Origin: Gallibacterium trehalosifermentans
GTDB taxonomy: Bacteria; Pseudomonadota; Gammaproteobacteria; Enterobacterales; Pasteurellaceae
NCBI RefSeq assembly: GCF_042433055.1
Contig: NZ_JBHLWB010000008.1
Span: forward strand, 62,001-126,000
Direction of reading: 5' to 3'
DNA length: 64,000 nt
A model generated the notes under the pieces. That model saw nothing but the letters and a program-made list of their open reading frames with translations. It had not been told where the DNA came from and did not search any database. Below, piece by piece: positions 42,623 to 51,923 of the stretch. How positions within the stretch are numbered: position 1 is the first letter of the stretch; every line of letters begins with the position of its first letter. Position numbers and translations under genes: made by a program.

Positions 42623-43261
42623 ATGACGGTAGCAGCGAATAGACGTTCAATCATGACCCTTTTTTCAGATAAAAATGATATTTACAGCCATCAAGTTAAA
42701 ATTGTCTTAGCCGAAAAAGGCGTAGCTTATGAAACTGAAAATATTGAGTCAGGTGAAATTTCAGAAGATTTGCTAGAACTCAACCCAACTGGAAGCTTGC
42801 CAACGCTTGTTGATCGAGAGTTAGTACTATTTAATTCACGTATTATTATGGAATATCTTGATGAACGTTTCCCTCACCCTCCTTTAATGCCAGTTTATCC
42901 AGTGGCAAGAGCACAATGTCGTTTATTAATGCAACGCATTGAAAATGACTGGTATCCGTTGTTTGCTAAAGCGAAAGATGAAAATCACCCTGAAGTAGCG
43001 ACAGCACGTAAACAATTAAAAGAAGAATTGTTAGCTGTTGCGCCAGTGTTTTCTCAATTTGAATATTTTATGAGTGATGAGTTTAGTTTAGTGGACTGCT
43101 ACTTAGCCCCATTATTCTGGCAACTTCAATTATTAAGTATTGAGTTTACTGGTGCAGGAAGTAAAGCGATTAAAGGTTATATGAATAAAGTCTTTTCACG
43201 TGATAGCTTTGCAAAATCACTCGGTAATAGTGCAGCATTGAATATTATGGACGATAAGTAA
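42623..43261 (+). CDS. sspA: Stringent starvation protein A
   Basis: 212 residues of the glutathione S-transferase fold. The start MTVAANRRSIMTLFSDKNDIYSHQVKIVLAEKG and FPHPPLMPVYPVARAQ are diagnostic of SspA; the latter contains the conserved surface-pocket proline-histidine patch that binds RNA polymerase. GTGGAGGA lies just before the ATG. It is followed 9 bases later by sspB. Confidence 0.95.
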   Translation: MTVAANRRSIMTLFSDKNDIYSHQVKIVLAEKGVAYETENIESGEISEDLLELNPTGSLPTLVDRELVLFNSRIIMEYLDERFPHPPLMPVYPVARAQCRLLMQRIENDWYPLFAKAKDENHPEVATARKQLKEELLAVAPVFSQFEYFMSDEFSLVDCYLAPLFWQLQLLSIEFTGAGSKAIKGYMNKVFSRDSFAKSLGNSAALNIMDDK

Positions 43262-43270
43262 GGATCGGTT

Positions 43271-43738
43271 ATGTCAATGGAAACACCAACACCAAAACGT
43301 CCATATCTTTTGCGTGCTTATTTTGATTGGTTAGTGGATAATGACTTAACACCTTATTTGGTTGTTGATGCGGATTATCCTCACGTTGAGGTACCAGTTG
43401 AATATGTTCGTGATGGTCAAATTGTATTGAATTTGTCGCCAAATGCGGTAGGGAATCTCTCATTAGGAAACGATGAAATTCGATTTAGTGCGAGATTTCA
43501 AGGCATAATTTGGCATATTGTAATACCTCTTGGTGCAGCACTTGCTATTTATGCTCGAGAGAATGGTGATGGTGTGATGTTTGAACCCGAAGAGGCTTAT
43601 GATATTGAAGGGCTTAACACAGAACAGCCATTTGGTTTCCAAGAAATAGTGGATATTCCAACTGACTCAAGTAATAAAAAAACAACAAAAAAAGAAACTG
43701 TAGAAAAGAAAACTTCTCATCTACGTATTCTTGACTAA
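43271..43738 (+). CDS. sspB: ClpXP adaptor SspB
   Basis: 155 residues. The N-terminal peptide-binding domain (about 8-115) has RPYLLRAYFDWLVDNDLTPYLVVDA and VLNLSPNAVGNL; a flexible linker follows (Ser/Lys/Thr-rich, about 125-147), and a short C-terminal ClpX-binding tail ends SHLRILD. SspB delivers ssrA-tagged proteins to ClpXP. The domain, linker and tail pattern is complete. Confidence 0.93.
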   Translation: MSMETPTPKRPYLLRAYFDWLVDNDLTPYLVVDADYPHVEVPVEYVRDGQIVLNLSPNAVGNLSLGNDEIRFSARFQGIIWHIVIPLGAALAIYARENGDGVMFEPEEAYDIEGLNTEQPFGFQEIVDIPTDSSNKKTTKKETVEKKTSHLRILD

Positions 43739-43747
43739 TCCTCCCTT

Positions 43748-43774
43748 ATGCCGTAAGAAATTACGGCATTTTTT
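43748..43774 (+). terminator. sspAB terminator
   Basis: ATGCCGTAA (43748-43756) pairs with TTACGGCAT (43761-43769) around GAAA, then a run of six T. It separates sspAB from the competence pseudopilin genes. Confidence 0.85.
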
Positions 43775-43775
43775 G

Positions 43776-43797
43776 TTTTCTCGATCCTGTTCACAAT
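43776..43797 (+). promoter_or_regulatory. Candidate CRP-S (Sxy-dependent) site upstream of comN
   Basis: TCTCGATCCTGTTCACAA matches the CRP-S palindrome TTGCGATCCAGATCGCAA at 13 of 18 positions, including the central CGATCC. It ends about 70 bases before comN. A clear -10 at the class II distance was not found, so the call is tentative. Confidence 0.4.
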
Positions 43798-43867
43798 TCT
43801 AAGATTATTATTTCTCAAATTGACATTATCCAGCATACTCTTATCCCTCAAATACGAGGGAGAGGTC

Positions 43868-44395
43868 ATGCAAAAATATTATGCTGGTATTACGTTAATT
43901 GAAGTATTAACTATATTATTGATTATGACGCTATCCATTCTAGTGATTACACCAACATGGCAGCAATTTAATCATCAAATTCGGCTTTATATTGAACAAT
44001 GGCGCTTACAGCAATATTTATTACAGGTTCAGCAACGAGCCAATTATGCGATGACGAATTGGCAATTAAGAGTAAGTATTTCTGCTGACCGTCAACGCTG
44101 GTGTTTAATTGCCCAAGCAGATAACTCACCTTGTGATTGTTTAGCTTTAACTCATTGTAATCGAGCAGAGCGGTTACTTTATTATCCTTATTCTTCCACG
44201 GTTAGCTTTATTACTAAAGCAAATTATCCGCAAATTATCACTTCTTTTGATAATGTACGGCATACAATGCGTAATAGTTGCTTTTTATTACAATCAGGAT
44301 CACATCGTTTCTTGTTTAAATATAGTGGGTTTGGTGGGGTAAAAATAGATAAGAATGATTCAACCAGTGCGTGTTTAAATTATGATGTGTCATAG
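43868..44395 (+). CDS. comN: Competence pseudopilin ComN-like, first gene of comNOPQ
   Basis: 175 residues from ATG 43868, preceded by GGGAGAGG. The N-terminus MQKYYAG-ITLIEVLTILLIM is a prepilin peptidase site with Glu5 after the cleaved Gly, followed by one hydrophobic helix. The rest is a small globular domain with several cysteines. In H. influenzae the four-gene comNOPQ operon encodes minor pilins of the DNA-uptake type IV pilus; gene number, order and sizes fit. Assignment is by context and N-terminal motif, because these proteins diverge fast. Confidence 0.72.
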   Translation: MQKYYAGITLIEVLTILLIMTLSILVITPTWQQFNHQIRLYIEQWRLQQYLLQVQQRANYAMTNWQLRVSISADRQRWCLIAQADNSPCDCLALTHCNRAERLLYYPYSSTVSFITKANYPQIITSFDNVRHTMRNSCFLLQSGSHRFLFKYSGFGGVKIDKNDSTSACLNYDVS

Positions 44396-45095
44396 ATCGC
44401 CACGTTTTTTTATTGGGGCAACCTTGCCAGAATTATTGATGGCTATTGCTTTAACGAGTTTATTAGTCCTTATTTTATCGAATTGGCTATTGTCTCTTTA
44501 TCATTATCAATCACAACGACAACAACAATTACAGTTACAACAAGATGTACATCAAGCATTGCAGATGATCCGTAAAGATTTACGGCGAAGTGGCTATCAT
44601 TATCCTAATAAAAATAATAACTTGGCATTATTTCGTTATCAAAATAAGAGTATTAATTTAGTCTTGCCAAAACAAGATTATTATCAATGTGTACTATTTT
44701 TTTATGATCTTAATAAAGATGGGTGTATTGGTAATAAACAGGGCAGTGAATCTTGTATGCTCGGTACCCGTAATAATACAACAGAAATACAAAAGGAATT
44801 ATTTGGTTATCGTTTGGCAGCAGGTAATTTAGAGGTTTTATTTATGTTTGATAAGACGATTGATCATGCTTGTTCAGCGGTGAGTTGTCAGCAGCATTTA
44901 AATAATCCAACTTGCCAAAGTAAGGGGTGGTCGAAATATTTTGATTCACGTTATCGAGTAGAATCTCTAGCCTTTCGCTGGTTACCTGAAAATCGTGGAA
45001 TGAGTGTTGATTTAACCGTTGTATTACGTAATCAAGAAAACTATCGTTATCAAGCTACTGTATTGATTCCATTATTGAATGAGGTACAAGAGTGA
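44382..45095 (+). CDS. comO: Competence pseudopilin ComO-like (PilW type)
   Basis: 237 residues. After a short leader the sequence G-ATLPELLMAIALTSLLVLIL has a canonical prepilin site with Glu5. Next come a Gln-rich helix and MIRKDLRRSGYHYP, found in PilW/PpdB-like minor pilins, then a region with several cysteine pairs. It overlaps comN by 14 bases and comP by 4, so the four genes are translated as one unit. Confidence 0.72.
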   Translation: MMCHRSPRFFIGATLPELLMAIALTSLLVLILSNWLLSLYHYQSQRQQQLQLQQDVHQALQMIRKDLRRSGYHYPNKNNNLALFRYQNKSINLVLPKQDYYQCVLFFYDLNKDGCIGNKQGSESCMLGTRNNTTEIQKELFGYRLAAGNLEVLFMFDKTIDHACSAVSCQQHLNNPTCQSKGWSKYFDSRYRVESLAFRWLPENRGMSVDLTVVLRNQENYRYQATVLIPLLNEVQE

Positions 45096-45739
45096 AGTAT
45101 TATCAACTAGGTGCCACGCATTTATTCGTTATTCTTGTTTTGAGTAGTATAAGTTTGTTATTACTATGGTTAATGCAAGATAATCAATTATTTTACCAAC
45201 GTAGCCTTTTAGTCAAAAATCACTATCTCAACGCACAAGGAGAGCTATTTCAACAATATCGCCGCCAACCAATCACTTCTTTTTGTCATACTACATCAAA
45301 TCAAAATAAATTAACTGAAACATTTACCGCAACGGAAACCCGAGTAGCACTGCAACATTATCTGGATTGTGAGACAGTTTCTCTGTTTCGGCAATCGATA
45401 AAAAATGCACAAAATTCCCCACGCCGTGAATACCTCAATCCTAATTACCCCTTGTTATCTCATCAGATCTATACTGAACCAGTATTAAATAATGCTAGAG
45501 ATCCTTTGCTATGGATAATTGATGAAGATACAGAATGGCAATTAGAACATGATATTTATGGCATTGTAATTAGTAATGCTAAATTGAGGATTCAAGGTAA
45601 TGGGCGAGTTATTGGGGCAATTATTAGTGATGAACCTATTACTACTGCAAAATCTGTTTTTAACAGCTCGGTAGTTCAGCGTATTGAGCAACAATTTTCT
45701 CGTTGGCAAGTAGCGGAAGGAGGGTGGCGTGATTTCTAA
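45092..45739 (+). CDS. comP: Competence pilus protein ComP-like
   Basis: 215 residues with one N-terminal hydrophobic helix (MKYYQLGATHLFVILVLSSISLLLLWL). The Gly-Ala-Thr-His-Leu-Phe start resembles a prepilin site, but Phe occupies position 5 where Glu is normal. The remainder is soluble. It overlaps comO as ATGA-type coupling and precedes comQ. Its role in DNA uptake is inferred from operon position. Confidence 0.65.
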   Translation: MKYYQLGATHLFVILVLSSISLLLLWLMQDNQLFYQRSLLVKNHYLNAQGELFQQYRRQPITSFCHTTSNQNKLTETFTATETRVALQHYLDCETVSLFRQSIKNAQNSPRREYLNPNYPLLSHQIYTEPVLNNARDPLLWIIDEDTEWQLEHDIYGIVISNAKLRIQGNGRVIGAIISDEPITTAKSVFNSSVVQRIEQQFSRWQVAEGGWRDF

Positions 45740-46025
45740 ATTTATGCAGGGGCATAGTGTGATGAGTGTATTGGTTGGCGTGAGCTTGCTTAGTATGATT
45801 CTGTTATTAGGGCAAGTATGGCTAAATCAGCAACAACAGCAAACAGCAAAATTATGGCAATATGCACAAGCTTTACAGATTGCCGAGAATCAACAAAGTT
45901 TGCGCTTATTAGATTTGCCCTGTCAACGCCAAGTTGAACAGAATCAACTACAATTTCGTATTTACTGTAATAGTGAACACATTATTGTGGAATATCCATT
46001 AGGTAAAGTGAATATTAGGGGTTAA
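45729..46025 (+). CDS. comQ: Competence pilus protein ComQ-like
   Basis: 98 residues from GTG 45729, supported by AAGGAGGG at 45717-45724; an ATG at 45744 is further from that site. An N-terminal leader and hydrophobic helix (G-HSVMSVLVGVSLLSMILLL) are followed by a small domain with two cysteines (PCQRQ and IYCNS). Ser replaces Glu5. In H. influenzae recC follows comQ; here glpE does. Confidence 0.65.
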   Translation: MISKFMQGHSVMSVLVGVSLLSMILLLGQVWLNQQQQQTAKLWQYAQALQIAENQQSLRLLDLPCQRQVEQNQLQFRIYCNSEHIIVEYPLGKVNIRG

Positions 46026-46105
46026 TACAATGTAATAATGTTACTGGTAGTCCTGCCTTAAAGCGGTATAATAACCAGCCAAATAGATAAAGAGGACTCA
46101 ATACT

Positions 46106-46438
46106 ATGGCAGATACCTTTAAAGAAATTGATGTCATCACGGCATGGCAGTTACTTCAACAAGAACAAGCGGTATTAGTTGATATTAGAGATAGCCAGCG
46201 TTTTGCATATAGTCATTGCCAAGGTGCATTTCACTTGACTAATCAAAGTTATGGTCTGTTTTGCGATCGTTATGACTTTGCTGTTCCAGTACTAGTCATT
46301 TGTTATCACGGTAATAGTAGTCGAAATGTTGCACAATTCTTAGTCGAACAAGGTTTTGATGAGGTTTATAGTGTTAGAGGTGGGTTTGATGCTTGGGTGA
46401 AAGCTGAATTACCTGTTGAATCAGGATTGATAGAGTAA
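46106..46438 (+). CDS. glpE: Thiosulfate sulfurtransferase GlpE (rhodanese)
   Basis: 110 residues, a single rhodanese domain with VLVDIRDSQRFAYSHCQGAFHLTN and the active-site loop ICYHGNSSRNVAQFLVEQGF, whose Cys accepts the sulfane sulfur. Six-residue loop CYHGNS is typical of GlpE. AAAGAGGA precedes the ATG. It is separate from glpR, which lies 44 kb away in this window. Confidence 0.88.
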   Translation: MADTFKEIDVITAWQLLQQEQAVLVDIRDSQRFAYSHCQGAFHLTNQSYGLFCDRYDFAVPVLVICYHGNSSRNVAQFLVEQGFDEVYSVRGGFDAWVKAELPVESGLIE

Positions 46439-46466
46439 GAGATAATGTACTATATACATTATCTCT
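46438..46466. terminator. Convergent terminator between glpE and ppx
   Basis: A perfect 12-bp stem (46438-46449 with 46455-46466) with a 5-base loop begins in the glpE stop codon and is followed by TTTT at 46470. It lies between two convergent genes. Confidence 0.7.
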
Positions 46467-46472
46467 AATCTT

Positions 46473-47957
46473 TTAACGATATATTAAATTAATCCCTAAG
46501 GAAGTTAAAAACTTCTGTTCTTGTTGTAATTCATTTTGTAGTAATGGATTACGAACCAAATAACCTTTTGGAAAAATTAATTGCCATTGATGTATAGCGT
46601 TTGTTTTTAATTGAATATCGGCTGGCTCAGTGGCTTGACGAGTTTTGTTACAAATTACCGCAAAGCGTAATAATAGAATTGCAGAAAGGACATCTTCGCT
46701 GACATAGCGATAGCAGTCAGGAATATCTGCCATGCGAAATGTTGCGGTGTGGAAACGTGTGAGAATGGCGAGTAACTGTTGCTGTTCACTATCAAATCCA
46801 GGTAGTTCACTATTTTGTAAAATATATGCAGAATGTTTCTGTACATTGCGATGGTTAATTACAATGCCGACCTCATGGGTGAGAGCAGCATAAAATAGGA
46901 CTTGACCTAACTCATAGGCAAATTTCTCTTCTTTCCAAGCGATAAATTGTTTTGTAAACATTTGTACGACTTGAGAGACACGTGTGGCTTGCTCACGGTC
47001 GAGGTCAAATTGTTGGGTGAGACTATTTACTGTACGCTCACGAATATTGCTTACACGGAATTGATCTTCAAAGTTATACATTACACCTTCACGCACTGCG
47101 CCATCAGAATAACGCATCGTTTTGATTTGGAATGTTTCAAATAAAGCCACTAAAATAGCTAGCCCAGGCACAAAAACATCAATTCTATTGTGATGTAAGC
47201 CTGGTAACTGAATTTTTGTAAAGTGTTCTGCTTTGAGGGTTCGTTCAACGAGTTTATGCAAACGAGGAAGCGTAATTAATCCATCTTTAAAATGGAGTGC
47301 AAGTAGGATTTCACTAACAGTTTTAATCGTACCAGAAGACCCTAATGCGTAATCCCAACCTAGTTGTCGGTATTCCCAGGCTAAATCTTCAATTTTTTCT
47401 AATGCACACTGTTTTGCTTGTTGGAAACGTTCTATGCTAAGTTTTCCATCGGTAAAAAAACGTTTGGCAAAGCTCACGCAACCCATATGTCGGCTTTCTG
47501 CAATCAGGGGAATAAAATCATCACCAATAATCATTTCTGTTGACCCGCCACCAATATCAATGACGAGTTTTCTGCCTTTTTCTGGTTGGGTGTGAGAAAC
47601 GCCTGCATAAATTAATTTTGCTTCTTGTTGACCAGAAATAATATTGATTTTATATGGGAAAACACGTGCTGCTTGGCGAAGAAATTCATCACTATTTACG
47701 GCACGGCGCAGAGTATAAGTGCCGATAACTTGAACATTTTCCGCAGGAAATCCTTGTAATCGTTCAGAGAATAAGGCAAGACATGCTACGCCACGATCAA
47801 TCGCTGTTTGGCTCAAGATTTGCTCTTTATCTAATCCTTCGGCTAATTGAACTTTTTGTTTAAGTCTAGAAAGAATTTGAATTGAACCATTGATAATACG
47901 CGCAACAATCATATGAAAACTGTTTGAGCCGAGATCTACAATAGCGATTTCTTTCAT
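46473..47957 (-). CDS. ppx: Exopolyphosphatase
   Basis: 494 residues of the sugar kinase/HSP70-like Ppx-GppA fold. Landmarks are IVDLGSNSFHMIVARI, GTYTLRRAVN, ISGQQEAKLIYAGVSHTQPEKGRKLVIDIGGGSTEMIIG, MGCVSFAKRFF and the C-terminal HD-like segment ALTHEVGIVINHRNVQKHSAYILQNSELPGF. HTQPEKGRKL and HSAYILQNS are closer to E. coli Ppx than to GppA. It releases phosphate from polyphosphate ends. ppk is not adjacent; the gene lies 18 bases downstream of tamB on the same strand. Confidence 0.85.
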   Translation of the reverse strand: MKEIAIVDLGSNSFHMIVARIINGSIQILSRLKQKVQLAEGLDKEQILSQTAIDRGVACLALFSERLQGFPAENVQVIGTYTLRRAVNSDEFLRQAARVFPYKINIISGQQEAKLIYAGVSHTQPEKGRKLVIDIGGGSTEMIIGDDFIPLIAESRHMGCVSFAKRFFTDGKLSIERFQQAKQCALEKIEDLAWEYRQLGWDYALGSSGTIKTVSEILLALHFKDGLITLPRLHKLVERTLKAEHFTKIQLPGLHHNRIDVFVPGLAILVALFETFQIKTMRYSDGAVREGVMYNFEDQFRVSNIRERTVNSLTQQFDLDREQATRVSQVVQMFTKQFIAWKEEKFAYELGQVLFYAALTHEVGIVINHRNVQKHSAYILQNSELPGFDSEQQQLLAILTRFHTATFRMADIPDCYRYVSEDVLSAILLLRFAVICNKTRQATEPADIQLKTNAIHQWQLIFPKGYLVRNPLLQNELQQEQKFLTSLGINLIYR

Positions 47958-47975
47958 AATAATTTCCCTGTGTGC

Positions 47976-50900
47976 TTAATGTTCAAATTGATATAGAAGA
48001 TCAACAGCTTGTGATGTTCCAGATACTGATTGTAAATATAATTTAGGTAATAAGCGATAACGTAATGTTAATTCAGCTAATGGTTCAAATAGACCCACGC
48101 CATATTTTACTTGTAAACGTGGCGTGATATAACCACTGACGACAACTTGTGATTGATCACCTAAGCCTTGTGTTTCGAGATTTAAGCTTTTAATTCCAAA
48201 TGTTTCACCTAGTTGTCCTACGGCTTTTCCTGTTTTTGACAAGCTTAGGCTAATCAAGGCAGCACCTAAAGAAGCGCCTGACCCTGAGTTCTCGGAAGAT
48301 AATGCCCGTCCAGTTAATAGGTAAGATAAGGCGTTATCTTGGGACATTGATGGCTCAGAGAAAACTTGAATTGTTGGTGATTCTGCTAAGCCAGAAACCC
48401 GAATCCCAGCAGTAACTGTATTGGTTTCCATTGCATTTGGATTACGAATTGCTTCAATATTGAGGGTGGGCTGTGAGGGTAAACCAGAAAAAATAATTTC
48501 GCCTTTACGGATCAGCAAATCTTGCCCAAATGAAGCATAACGTCCATTTAATAGATGAATTTGCCCAAATAAGCCGAGTTGATTGTCTTGTTGGCGAACA
48601 TTTAAATTTCCTTCTAATTGACTTTTCAAACCATACGCACTCACGCGAACACGTTGCCCAAGAGTAATCATAATATCAGTTGATAAGACAGTGCCTGTTT
48701 TTTCACTGAATTTATCTAGTTTCTGTTGAGTAGACAGTTTTGGTTTTTTCTCTAAAATAACTTCATCTGCACTAACTCCAAGCGCACTCTCTGGTAATTG
48801 CTCAATTTCAATATTGGCAAAAGGCACATCAATTTTTCCTTCGATATTGAAATGGTTAGGTTGAGCGTATAAATGAATATTTGGAACGATCGTAAGTTTT
48901 GCCAAATCAGGAATCGTTAATGAAAATTTTTCTGATGTTGCAGAAAGGTTAGCAGACCAACGGTTTAAAACTTGCCAATTACTATTTCCTTTTAATTGTA
49001 ACCGTCCTTCTTTGGTTACAATTTCACCATTTAAAGTGGAGTGATTACCGTTAAATACTAAATTGGCAAAACCATCTGTGATATTAAATGGTAATGCAGG
49101 CATTGAACTTGTTAGATGTGTTAATGATACTTTGCCATGTAGTTGAGGTGCAGAAACATTACCTGAAAATGTAAGGTTGGTATTCAGATTGCCATCTATA
49201 TTATCACCTGGGTTAAGTAGTTGTTTTATAAAAGCTAATTTTAAATGTTCTGCTACTAGCGTTCCGCTTAATGTTGGTGTACCGAGTAAATCATTTAGCG
49301 TTAAATGCGTCTTTAATATGCCATTATTGTGGATTTTTATGTCGCCCTTAGTAGTTAAATTATTGTCTTTGATATGACTTTCTAAAGAGAGTTTATCTAA
49401 TTCCAGTTTAAATTGTCGATAATCTATTTTTTGTATGAGGGAGAAAGAAGAACTCTCTAAATTTACTGTAAAATCGAAAGGTTTATCTTGATACCAGTTA
49501 ACTTCACCCGCTAAATTAAATTGCGAATGGAGTTTTGTGTTATCGGTTAAAATGTGTTTGAGAAAATCAAGATTTGCTTTTTCTAATTTAAATGGAATAT
49601 GCCCATTGATACCCGTTGTAAATTGTTGTGGGAAACAGAGGGGTAAGCTGTCATGTTGCCAACAATGAGAAGAAATAGTTGCTTGTTGCTCATTATGTTT
49701 ATAATTTACGTTAATGACTTTATTTGTATTAAATTTACCGATCAAGGTATTGAATTGAGTATTATTGAATTCCCCTTGCCATACCTGTGTAGGACGATCA
49801 AAATGTCCTTGCAGATCAGTATTAAAGGCAACTGGTTTTCCTTGTGAATACAATGATAAGGTATGTTGTTTTTCATCACCTTTCGCTTTGAGAGAAATTT
49901 GCTTAAGTTGTACATTTTCTCCATATTTAAATTGAGCTATATCAAGATCTAAATTACCACGGATATTTTGTTGATCACTTTGTATTTTGCTTTTTACGTT
50001 TAATTTTTGTAGCAATACATTAGCCACTTTCAAATGCGGCACGGTGAGATCTACATCAATTTCAGGGTGTTGAATATCTCCTGTAATTTGTGCTGTTCCT
50101 TTTCCTGATGCTTCTAACCCTTTATAAAACCCTGCAAGGTTAGGCGCATCTATTGTTAAATTAAATAATGATTCTTTGCCAAGTTTGCCATAAAACGCAA
50201 GATGATTATCACCATAGTGAAAATCAAATAATTGACTCATCAGTAATGTTTCGTTATTTAAGGTAATATCACCTTTGAGTGAAATTGGTTTATTATCTGC
50301 ATGACCATTCAGTTCAATAAGCGGAATATTTACTTGCCAACCCTCTGCATTGATCTGTCCTGAAGATACAAGTTGACCAGATAATGTGGCTAACCAATCA
50401 ACAAAATGAAAATAGCGCGACATATTTACGTGTTGTAAATCAAGTTGACTATCCCAAGCAATGCCATTACGCCAAGAAACTGTACCTTGTAAACCAATAT
50501 TGCCGTTTACATTAGCTAAGGTAGCTTGTTGTAGTGTGAAAGAATCGATTGATCCATTTCCTTTTAGGTTAAGATCAACTGTTGGTGTAATCATTCCTGA
50601 AAGATTACCTTGTAAGCTTGCTTGATAATCTAATACATTTCCTGTGATAGCTAAGTTAGTTTTCACTAAACGGATTTGATCTGTTGATGGATTGGCTTCT
50701 TTGGCTAAATAGAGTGGGTATTTCGCTTGCTGGATCGCTAAATTTATCATTAGTGGTAATTTTGGTTCAGCAAGCGCAACTTGAGCAGTTAGTTTAGCAT
50801 CAGCAAGACCTGTAATGGTGATGTCGGTTGTTAATTGTTGATATAAATTACCTTGTACTTGTAAACTAAATTGGCTTTCTGGTAGCGTGATCGTCGCCGA

Positions 50901-51923
50901 TTTTTGTTGTGTGTTTTCGCGTTGTTGATGTAGTTTGCCATTAAGGGTGAGTTGTAGAGGATAATGATCAGCTTGCTGTAATTCACCTTGAGCGGATAAA
51001 TCTAATACACTACTGACTAACGTTAGTTTATTAAGGGTAATGCTGTTTTGGTCTGCACTTGCTTGTAAAGTCAAAGTTGGCATTTTAATTTCAGAAAGAA
51101 TTTTGCCTTTGGCAGAACGTTTTTGATATAGCCAATTTTTAGCTGTTAAATCATCAATATGTACCGTTAATGGCAGTTTAAATGCTGAATTTGCATGTAA
51201 TAATGGCTGTTGTAATTGTTGTTTTAATGAATCCCAATCAGTTGGCGAGGCTTTACTTTGTGGTTTTACTTTTGCTTTGGTGGTTAAAGGTAATTGGTTA
51301 GGCGTATGTATCGTTTCTATTACCTGTAAACCATTAATAAGGGTTGGTAATAAATTAAATTGCAGATCCCTTGTTGCCAGTAAGCCTGTTGAAAAATGAT
51401 CAAGCAGAATCTGTTGATTATCTAATTGAAGATCTAATTGATTGATATTTAACTGTTTTAAATCAATATTTACTGGCATCACCAAACCTGAGCTGCGGTC
51501 ATCTTGTTGCTGGTTTGCTGAGAATTGGCTGGTATCAATGGCAATTTTGGGTTCAGTAATATTGAGTTGATTAATACAAATCTTAGCTTGCCATAGGCAA
51601 TTTGTATCCAGCTGTAATAAAAGATGAGCAACCTTAACATCAACACCAGTAGTCCGATAACTGACATTATCAAGTTGTAAGCCTTGTTGTAAATTCCCGC
51701 TAATTTGTCCAATAGTTAAATCATTTAATTGTTGATCTACAAAGGTTAATAATTTTTGTTGGGCATTTTGATTATTTAATAGGGTAATAAGAGCAATAAC
51801 AATAAATAAACATAAAACCAAAAGGCTAATGGTTGACCATTTGAAGATTTGACGAGCTTTGCTTCTTTTCGGTGTTGGTACAGTGCTTGAGGTGTCAGGC
51901 GTTGTCGTTGATTGTTGTTTCAC
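47976..51923 (-). CDS. tamB: Translocation and assembly module protein TamB
   Basis: 1315 residues with an N-terminal membrane anchor (about 28-50) and a very long periplasmic repeat of beta-strand-rich segments forming the AsmA-like lipid-groove fold. It ends in the conserved TamB/DUF490 domain with LNGRYASFGQDLLIRKGEIIFSG, GLAESPTIQVFSEPSMSQDNALSYLLTGR and a C-terminal barrel-like VKYGVGLFEPLAELTLRYRLLPKLYLQ. It works with TamA in autotransporter assembly and in phospholipid flow to the outer membrane. Start overlaps the tamA stop by 4 bases. Confidence 0.93.
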   Translation of the reverse strand: MKQQSTTTPDTSSTVPTPKRSKARQIFKWSTISLLVLCLFIVIALITLLNNQNAQQKLLTFVDQQLNDLTIGQISGNLQQGLQLDNVSYRTTGVDVKVAHLLLQLDTNCLWQAKICINQLNITEPKIAIDTSQFSANQQQDDRSSGLVMPVNIDLKQLNINQLDLQLDNQQILLDHFSTGLLATRDLQFNLLPTLINGLQVIETIHTPNQLPLTTKAKVKPQSKASPTDWDSLKQQLQQPLLHANSAFKLPLTVHIDDLTAKNWLYQKRSAKGKILSEIKMPTLTLQASADQNSITLNKLTLVSSVLDLSAQGELQQADHYPLQLTLNGKLHQQRENTQQKSATITLPESQFSLQVQGNLYQQLTTDITITGLADAKLTAQVALAEPKLPLMINLAIQQAKYPLYLAKEANPSTDQIRLVKTNLAITGNVLDYQASLQGNLSGMITPTVDLNLKGNGSIDSFTLQQATLANVNGNIGLQGTVSWRNGIAWDSQLDLQHVNMSRYFHFVDWLATLSGQLVSSGQINAEGWQVNIPLIELNGHADNKPISLKGDITLNNETLLMSQLFDFHYGDNHLAFYGKLGKESLFNLTIDAPNLAGFYKGLEASGKGTAQITGDIQHPEIDVDLTVPHLKVANVLLQKLNVKSKIQSDQQNIRGNLDLDIAQFKYGENVQLKQISLKAKGDEKQHTLSLYSQGKPVAFNTDLQGHFDRPTQVWQGEFNNTQFNTLIGKFNTNKVINVNYKHNEQQATISSHCWQHDSLPLCFPQQFTTGINGHIPFKLEKANLDFLKHILTDNTKLHSQFNLAGEVNWYQDKPFDFTVNLESSSFSLIQKIDYRQFKLELDKLSLESHIKDNNLTTKGDIKIHNNGILKTHLTLNDLLGTPTLSGTLVAEHLKLAFIKQLLNPGDNIDGNLNTNLTFSGNVSAPQLHGKVSLTHLTSSMPALPFNITDGFANLVFNGNHSTLNGEIVTKEGRLQLKGNSNWQVLNRWSANLSATSEKFSLTIPDLAKLTIVPNIHLYAQPNHFNIEGKIDVPFANIEIEQLPESALGVSADEVILEKKPKLSTQQKLDKFSEKTGTVLSTDIMITLGQRVRVSAYGLKSQLEGNLNVRQQDNQLGLFGQIHLLNGRYASFGQDLLIRKGEIIFSGLPSQPTLNIEAIRNPNAMETNTVTAGIRVSGLAESPTIQVFSEPSMSQDNALSYLLTGRALSSENSGSGASLGAALISLSLSKTGKAVGQLGETFGIKSLNLETQGLGDQSQVVVSGYITPRLQVKYGVGLFEPLAELTLRYRLLPKLYLQSVSGTSQAVDLLYQFEH

